Shown: one piece after another, positions 16,904-22,327 of the stretch
Numbering within the stretch: position 1 is the first letter of the stretch
Layout: each line of letters starts with the position of its first letter
NCBI GenBank assembly: GCA_003427395.1
Contig: BFEA01000924.1
Coordinates: 1 to 22,327, forward strand
Length of the DNA stretch: 22,327 nt
Source: Chara braunii
Lineage: Eukaryota; Streptophyta; Charophyceae; Charales; Characeae
Direction of reading: 5' to 3'
Translations under genes and position numbers: made by a program
Notes under the pieces: model-generated
Told to the model about the DNA's origin: nothing
Seen by the model: the letters and a program-made list of their open reading frames with translations, nothing else
Database searches by the model: none

Positions 16904-17660
16904 AACCTTCTCCAACATCCAAATTGTTGACGTGTATTGCATGAAGGCTAGTCCCACGTTGGTTATTACCAGGGCGCGCCCAATTAATGAGGTGTGCTTG
17001 AAATTCCACACTACCATTTTTTCAGCAGTAGTCTTGTTATCCACTCGTTGTTTGCAGAGAGTTTGCCCTCTGCTGACATAAAGATTCCCAACACTCTAAC
17101 TCGGATGAGTGCTTCCTTGGGGAACTATTTAAGTCTAGGTTGTTTTGGAGGCCTCGCCCCTTGCTGGTTGATCCGCCATCCTCGGGTTTTATTGCCCAAA
17201 TTGACTCTCTTGTCGAACAGGATGCAGAAGCGGCCCATCATTTGTTGGACCTCTGCGTCGATGCTCTAGATGCGTCCATCATTGAGTATACCGGGATTGT
17301 CTCCTCAGGTATATAGGAGACTTGGATTTTCTTAATAACTTCGTGGGTTCTCATGTTGGCCACTAATGCTTCCATGACTATGACAAAGAGGTAGTGGGCT
17401 ATAGGGTTTCCTCGTCTGACCGATTTCTGAAGGCTCAGGTTGCTATTTGCCATAACCTTGGTTGTTGAATTGGCTAAAGGATCTCTACCCAGCGTCTGAA
17501 GCACAAACCAAAATTAAATTTCTCCAAACCCAATGGTCATATACCTTCTCGAAGTCGATGAAGATGATTGTTGCATTATGTTTTTACTGTCTTGATATCT
17601 TGATCATCTCATTGACCTTTAATGAAGCTTGTTTGGGAGTATGATATCAGTCAATGCGGC

Positions 17661-18068
17661 TTCATTCAGTTTGCCAACTGCGTAGCACAGTGAACATGTC
17701 CGCGCCCTGCCACGTTCTCACGTTTGCACCAACAGCTCGCAAACGTGTTCGGGCGAACTTTTTTTTTCCATAAACAAAAAAAATTGCTATTGTTTTTTGT
17801 TTTTTTATTTTTCACTCGTGTTTCGCTAAGAATTTGAACATGACTGCCAGGCAAAAGTCACTTGTATTGTTGTTTTACATGACGTTTATTTTTTTCAGAG
17901 CGCGGTATTTTCTGATATTGTTTTTTTCCCCCTTTTTTGTAAAGAAATGTTACACCACCAGTACTTGGCCCAGCTATCGGCCGTGGAAAAAAATAAGAGT
18001 AGAAACATTTCTAGTTGGTTAAATTTGGGCGCTCCTGTAATGGCCCGTACGTTTCCTAAAATCGCGTA
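17661..18068. other. AT-rich spacer with hairpins
   Basis: T and A runs with no gene. CACGTTTGC/GCAAACGTG (17719-17747) is a 9-bp stem with an 11-nt loop. CCTAAAATCG/CGACTTTAGG (18055-18064 with 18082-18091) is a 10-bp stem with one mismatch, reaching into the next repeat. Confidence 0.7.
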
Positions 18069-18108
18069 GCATTAATGGGCACGACTTTAGGAAGTAGTGG
18101 TGGTTTAA
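18069..18108 (+). repeat. Short dispersed repeat, paired with 14708-14747
   Basis: Second copy of the actttaggaagta block; see 14708-14747. Confidence 0.7.
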
Positions 18109-18179
18109 TACTCCCTGCCCCACTAATTCCCCCGTTCGCCATGTCACCTACACCGCATGATAGTAATCAATCAGGTCCT

Positions 18180-18262
18180 ATGATGTAGCTCGGTGGTTAG
18201 CCTAAGCACCGTTTGGAAATGCACATTGTGGTATGAGGTTGTGGGTTCAAATCCGTAGCCTT
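18180..18262 (+). mobile_element. tRNA-derived SINE head 1
   Basis: An A box TAGCTCGGTGG (18186-18196) and a B box GGTTCAAATCC (18244-18254) are about 47 nt apart, the arrangement of a pol III type 2 promoter in a tRNA gene. The arms do not fold into a full cloverleaf, so this is a tRNA relic as in SINEs and not a functional tRNA gene. A long hairpin follows at once (18315-18370). Confidence 0.65.
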
Positions 18263-18314
18263 GTGCATGGAAAACCGGCATGGCGTTAGAATGCCGCACG
18301 GCTGGACACACACC

Positions 18315-18370
18315 CCCTTGGGATGACGCAGGTTAGCTATTACAAACACTGCCTGCGCACCACCCAAGGG
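18315..18370. repeat. Two-tier hairpin after the first SINE head
   Basis: CCCTTGGG/CCCAAGGG (18315-18322 with 18363-18370) encloses CGCAGG/CCTGCG (18327-18332 with 18352-18357). A smaller stem, CGGCAT/ATGCCG, lies just before it at 18276-18296. Confidence 0.85.
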
Positions 18371-18487
18371 TTGTTCATGGTGTTGCATGTTGGTTCTGGG
18401 TTTCACATGGGTTGCTTGGGGGTGTTGGTCTCGGGTGTTCTGTTGATCTCCCCAGTCTGGCATATCACACGTTCGTGCCATTTCCAC

Positions 18488-18560
18488 TAGTCGTTCACAT
18501 GGTAGAGTCATTCGATTACACATTACAAGGTCGCGGGTTCGAGCTTGGTTCGGACCTTGG
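18488..18560 (+). mobile_element. tRNA-derived SINE head 2
   Basis: TCGTTCACATGGTAGAG (about 18491-18507) resembles a tRNA D-arm/A box, and AAGGTCGCGGGTTCGAGC with GGTTCGAGCTT (18536-18546) is close to a tRNA T-arm/B box. The 3' acceptor side is not matched. With the first head 250 bp upstream this could be a dimeric SINE or two separate SINEs. Confidence 0.6.
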
Positions 18561-18608
18561 GGGGATCCTTGTCCAGCTTACCCCGTTCTCTCTTTGATAT
18601 ACACACAT

Positions 18609-18796
18609 GATGCTGCCTATGCATCTCGATACACTGATTCACAGAGCACACACAGCCTTCGGGCATATACATAGCTTGCGAGTTATACATGTCCTACGGG
18701 TTACATACACAAGTTTCCACACACAGTGCTGTCTGTACATCTTCATACATAGGTACACGGAGTATACACAGCCTTCGTGTATCCACATACATTGCA
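18609..18796 (+). repeat. CA-rich tandem duplication, period about 116 bp
   Basis: tgctg(c/t)ct-tgcatct at 18611 recurs at 18727, and cacagccttcg at 18652 recurs at 18767, with the same order of strings between. Similarity is moderate. Confidence 0.75.
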
Positions 18797-19306
18797 AACT
18801 ACACAATTATCAGAGTGGGGAGGTAGTCACTGGGTGGGGTCTAGTATCCGTAGTAGGGACAGGTATGGGCCACCGGAGTTCCTACTGATATTTGGATAGA
18901 ACCGCCTAGTGGCTATATACAAGGCTTAGACTCTGGGGTAAGGGTAGGGGTATAAGTCGCTCAGGCCAGTCCGAGTTCCGCCTGGCCTTGGTTAAGCTAG
19001 GGGAAGGACGGTAAGACTGCTTCAATGGGTGCTACCCTATCTGAAACCTGGGGCCCAGAGTCTCTTGGGGCCTGTAGTAGATTGTCTGGCCCTGGCGTCT
19101 GAAGTTCCCGTTCGACAAGGCTCATCCGATTCCGCTTCCACCAGGGCTGGGCTGGGCAACCTATCAGCCCTGGTGCCTATCACTGCTGTTCAGTCCAAGT
19201 TACCTGCCCATTGGTAGGGTAATGGTCCTGAGTGCTGGTCACACTGAGGTGGGATAGTGGGATAGGGGGTGCGCTAGGAGTATTGACGTGAGGATGGGAT
19301 GGGACT
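18797..19306. other. Unassigned region with two strong hairpins
   Basis: AGGCCAG/CTGGCCT (18963-18988) and CACCAGGGCT/AGCCCTGGTG (19139-19148 with 19166-19175, 10 bp). No gene recognised. Confidence 0.6.
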
Positions 19307-19532
19307 TGGTCTCATATTCCAGGACACCTGCGGCCTACTGCTCCAGGCGATCACTGTGTACTCAGTGACTAGCCTCTACAACACCATGGACTTTTTAAGG
19401 GGAAAAAAAAAAGAAAAAAAAGAGATGGTCTCACATTCCAGGACACCCGCGGCCTACTGCTCCAGGTGATCACTGTGTACTCAGTAACTGGCCTCTACAA
19501 CACCATGAAATTTTTAAGGAAAAAAAAAAAAG
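19307..19532 (+). repeat. Tandem copies (period 119 bp), each ending in an A-rich tail
   Basis: 19307-19402 and 19426-19520 are near-identical and both end in ctacaacaccatg, a ttttaagg string and an A tract (about 19403-19420 and 19521-19532). This is the look of retroposon 3' ends oriented to the right. The second A tract abuts the break point of the LINE, so it is a likely insertion edge. Confidence 0.75.
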
Positions 19533-19539
19533 AACAGAG

Positions 19540-19830
19540 ATGAATGCCCACATTGTCTCCCATAACTCTTTTGGTAGCCCATCTATGTTTGGGGTCTTCT
19601 CCTCTTCCACTTGCAGCAGTGCCGTTCATACGTCCTCTTTTGTCAAGGGCCTACCCAGGGTTTCTCTTTGCTAATTTAAGAGGGTTTCGCTGAGCGCCTG
19701 CAAAAAGGTCAAAGCACCCTACGAGGACGTAGCATGTACAATTTTTTGGAAAACTTGTCACAGTGATCTCTTTGAGTCAAAGATTTGCCTGGTGTAAAAT
19801 ACCATTGTATTCGAGGAGTGAAAGACTTAC
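19540..19830 (-). pseudogene. LINE ORF2 fragment: N-terminal part of the reverse transcriptase
   Basis: On the minus strand FLQALSETLLN is followed by RPLTKEDV (19629-19655), a stop, TALLQVEEEKTPNIDGLP and KELWETMWAF. This is the start of non-LTR RT domains, whose consensus is a PLT-eE segment followed by K-pG-DGlP-ef. Upstream, [12 protein letters not shown] in the same frame fits the linker before RT. At least three in-frame stops are present. Orientation and domain order place it directly before the RT block A at 17537-17568, so the two parts probably belong to one LINE split by about 1.9 kb of inserted sequence. Confidence 0.8.
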
Positions 19831-20870
19831 AAGGAATTCCTAATCGACGTCGAGGCAGATGCATAAATTCTTTGGTGTCCTACTGTCGCTGCTACCGAGG
19901 CACGTTACCACACTCTGATGTGAATAGGGTCTGATAAAAATCCCTTACTATCTTTGTGCAAGCTGAAGTTAATGTGACCAGCGATTCTTGGTTACATTTG
20001 GGGGCCTCCAAGGCCTCAGTGATTGATCTGCCTGAGTTCTTTTTTTTTTTTTTTCGTGCAAAGAAGCTCTATCTATTGGTGGGGAGCAGGTGGGGAGCAG
20101 CATCTGCTGGAAACCGGGTCCAGCGTCCCATAGATACAACCATATCCGCACAAATTGGCACAAACTGGGAACCAGGCCCAGCGTCCCATAACGAGTACGC
20201 TCAGAAAACTTCAACAGAAAATTCAAGAACATGAGACAAGGAACTACTAGAAAATCTAATTGGCCTAAGGATGGAATTTTGGAAATTGAGATACCGGGGC
20301 CATTACCCGGCTTTGGCTCGAAAACATTGGGGCTACTTCAGACATGTCTAGGACAATCTTCATGATTAAGCGAAATTCAGAAACGACTCAGAAAACCCCC
20401 CATCAATTCACTATACCTCACTCCGGCAAGATCTGCCTGAGTTAGCCTTAGCCATTGCAAAAAACCTCGGTTCCATTGCATCTTCCTTGTTGTGTTCGTG
20501 GAGTTTACTCCACATCTTATCGGTGCTCCGTGTGGCCCAGGAGGCGGGTCTCTAGGAATTGGGTCTCTTCGGCTATTTCTCCTAGCCGGTCCGAGTCTTC
20601 CATATTTATTTCCTCTTGTTGCAGTTGCTGTAGTGGATGATGTACATGTAACTCCTAGGCTAAGAAACGCTAGGCTGTTGTTGAACCACAATATGCCATC
20701 TTAGGTTTGGTCCCTCTCTTTTTTTTCCAAAAGGGCCAAACTTCTTTCAGGTACGATATAAAACGCTCTATTGAAAGTAAGGACGTATTTAGTTGTAGAA
20801 TATTTGCACCTTGTCCGGTTTCTTCTGAAAGGAGAAGGTAGCGATGCACATTGCCCGGTCCAAGCGTGAG
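19831..20870. other. Unassigned region
   Basis: Contains a T run (20040-20054), a direct repeat ggtggggagca (about 20079 and 20090) and two copies of a gg-ccagcgtcccata block (about 20117 and 20175). Open frames around 20377-20691 are not recognisable. Confidence 0.5.
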
Positions 20871-20876
20871 TAAGGG

Positions 20877-20930
20877 TTTTTTTTTTGTTTTGTTTTTTTT
20901 TGTTTTTGTTTTTTTTTGTTTTGTTTTTTA
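20877..20930 (+). repeat. T-rich tract with regular G interruptions
   Basis: Runs of 4-10 T broken by single G, low complexity. Confidence 0.9.
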
Positions 20931-21105
20931 ATCGTGGGGGTAAATTTCCGCTACTTGTAATGCTCCTTGCAACTGTTCTGATATTAGATTGTGATTAAGA
21001 AATCCTAGACTTCACCTTGTTCACCACACAGGTCCGTCATTGGCCCAGGACAACTGTAGTTTGGGGGGGGGAGCACGGAGGGCGTTGGTGCCCTTTCCAA
21101 GGAAA

Positions 21106-21117
21106 TTGGAGTCGCCA
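21106..21117 (-). other. Possible primer-binding site on the minus strand
   Basis: The minus strand reads CTCCCA, G, then TGGCGACTCCAA. CA-N-TGG is the LTR-end/primer-site arrangement, and TGGCGA(C/T)TC matches the start of the candidate at 12860. The flanking LTR would lie at higher coordinates. Nothing else of an element is recognised. Confidence 0.3.
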
Positions 21118-21622
21118 CTGGGAGGTGACTTAAAAATTAGACGGGGTTGCATGGGTGCCCTACAGCCGCCCTTCACTTTCAGAGCGGGATTTTATTACAA
21201 AGGGAACATTAATCACATTTCAATCCTGAACAGTGATTCTCAAAGGCGAAGTTGAACGGGCCGTCCTTGATATTTTCTCAAGTAGAGGGTAGTGGAACGA
21301 GCCCCAATGTTGTTGTTATTGAAGATCCAAGGGTACGTGGTGGGAAACCTGGCTAGGCGGTTCAGGCTTTTTTCATTTCTTGCTTTACATGTGTCATGCA
21401 TGCTAATTTTCTCTGTATCGATTCTATCGAACCAATTTTAATGGATGAGGTTAGGGTTTTGGCAATGGCCACATTCAGCGACAGGAATCATGCATCGGGG
21501 ACGTCAGTCTGTCAGTGCACGATGACAATGGAGGCAAAAGAGAAAAAACAAACAGCGCATATTCCCACAGAAACTGGAAAGATTCGTCCATTACTGAACG
21601 CATCTTCCCGACCTTCTGTTGG
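21118..21622. other. Unassigned region
   Basis: No gene or repeat recognised; it could be LTR sequence if the preceding primer site is real. Confidence 0.4.
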
Positions 21623-22300
21623 CAGATGACAGTGATTTGGCCATACTGTGGGATTTCATCCCACAAAGGAAAAAAGAAGGACAAGCAACACTCGAAACGA
21701 GTGGCTGATGGGACAACAGACATGGAACCGGTGGGATGCCCACCTAGTTCACGCGATCAGGTCTCACTTCCCCTGGGACATAACTTAAAAGACTCCAATG
21801 GGGCCAAATCTCCTCTCATACCCGCTCGCATATACCCCTCTCCCCTCCCTCTCCTCTTTCCGTCCGCCTTCTGCCCCCATTCCCCCTCCATTGTCCAACC
21901 TCCATCCTGCCTCTCCCATTACGGGCCCCAACTCTCCCCCTGCGCTCTTTCCAGATGACAGTGATTTGGCCATACTGTGGGATTTCATCCCACAAAGGAA
22001 AAAAGAAGGGCAAGCAACACTCGAACAAATCTGCTGTCTGAAACAAGTGGTTGATGGGACAACAGATACGGAACTGGTGGGATGCCCACCTGGTTCACGC
22101 TATCAGGTCTCACTTCCCCTGGGACATAACTTAAAAGACTCCAATGGGGCCAAATCTCCTCTCATACTGGCTTGCATATCCCCCTCTCCCCTCCCTCTCC
22201 TCTTTCCGTCCGCCTTCCGCCCCCATTCCCCATCCATTGTCCAACCTCCATCCTGCCTCTCCCATGACAGTCCCCAACTCTCCCCCTGCGCTCTTTCCTC
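21623..22300 (+). repeat. Direct tandem duplication, unit about 329-346 bp
   Basis: The sequence starting agatgacagtgatttgg at 21624 is repeated from 21953 to the end with few changes. Copy 2 has 17 extra bases (22024-22040). Both copies hold the hairpin TGTGGGAT/ATCCCACA (21647-21665 in copy 1) and the stem GGTGGG/CCCACC. The second half of each unit is C/T-rich. The frames across it are not recognisable proteins. Confidence 0.92.
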
Positions 22301-22320
22301 CCCCCCCCCCCCCGCCCCCC
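22299..22320 (+). repeat. Poly(C) run
   Basis: C run broken by one G at the end of the second tandem copy; length is unreliable in such runs. Confidence 0.9.
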
Positions 22321-22327
22321 TTCCCTC

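Larger units (their letters stand above)
15196..17660 (-). pseudogene. Decayed LINE ORF2: reverse transcriptase core to zf-RVT C terminus
   Basis: Read on the minus strand, high to low coordinates. RT block A is IIFIDFEKVYD (17537-17568). The next RT block, SVRRGNPIAHYLFVIVMEAL (17364-17423), is the LINE form, with GCPLS-type residues changed to GNPIA. The YADD catalytic block expected near 17270-17290 is not visible; VYSMMDAS stands there, apparently after a small deletion. Post-RT segments follow: VLGIFMS (about 17080), LIGRALVITNVGLAF (about 16960), SMGIIDP (about 16620), and PLSDRAPPKRWEEVV with RQPLWKQM (about 16270-16320). The C-terminal zinc knuckle has C18, C21, H36 and C41 of its frame (15458-15529, spacing CX2CX14HX4C). 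Stops and several frameshifts (for example near 15560-15580 and 17510) show it is dead. The N-terminal RT part is at 19540-19830. Confidence 0.88.

Noticed and set aside
21515-21958. 147-codon plus-strand frame
   Set aside because: It lies in the tandem duplication; the second copy has a 17-base length difference that breaks the frame, and the C-terminal half is pyrimidine-run translation.

Overview
This looks like nuclear DNA from a repeat-rich eukaryote, probably of the green plant or algal lineage. The reasons are a Ty3/gypsy pol gene, a LINE with a plant-type zf-RVT zinc knuckle, tRNA-like SINE heads and canonical short spliceosomal introns. A charophyte-like alga would fit, but that is a guess. 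I see no intact cellular protein-coding gene. The protein-level signals are decayed mobile elements; everything else is non-coding repeat sequence.

Layout: 1-2051 is the 3' half of a gypsy pol on the plus strand (RNase H, then an integrase with all key residues), broken by one frame change near 681-717. About 2052-4200 is its 3' non-coding part and probable LTR, with two purine tracts and a cluster of TGACGT motifs. About 3570-6100 is packed with perfect short hairpins whose arms all differ; the hairpin habit continues at lower density over most of the window. 7585-8030 and 14187-14630 are two diverged copies of one unknown repeat. 8670-10310 carries, on the minus strand, six CAG|GTA donor motifs and one textbook 73-nt intron, so it may be a spliced minus-strand transcript.

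11454-12284 is the most striking feature: ten hairpins sharing a nearly invariant 18-nt apical sequence while the stem sequences change with compensating substitutions. It lies upstream of a possible LTR end and tRNA primer site (about 12857-12877). 15196-17660 (minus) is a decayed LINE with RT, post-RT and zinc-knuckle parts; its missing N-terminal RT part is at 19540-19830, so the LINE appears split by younger material holding two tRNA-like SINE heads and A-tailed tandem copies. The window ends in a 329-bp tandem duplication and a C-rich run.

Two single-N positions (11266, 13658) are flanked by identical 33-34 nt sequences and look like unmerged contig ends, so copy numbers there may be wrong.
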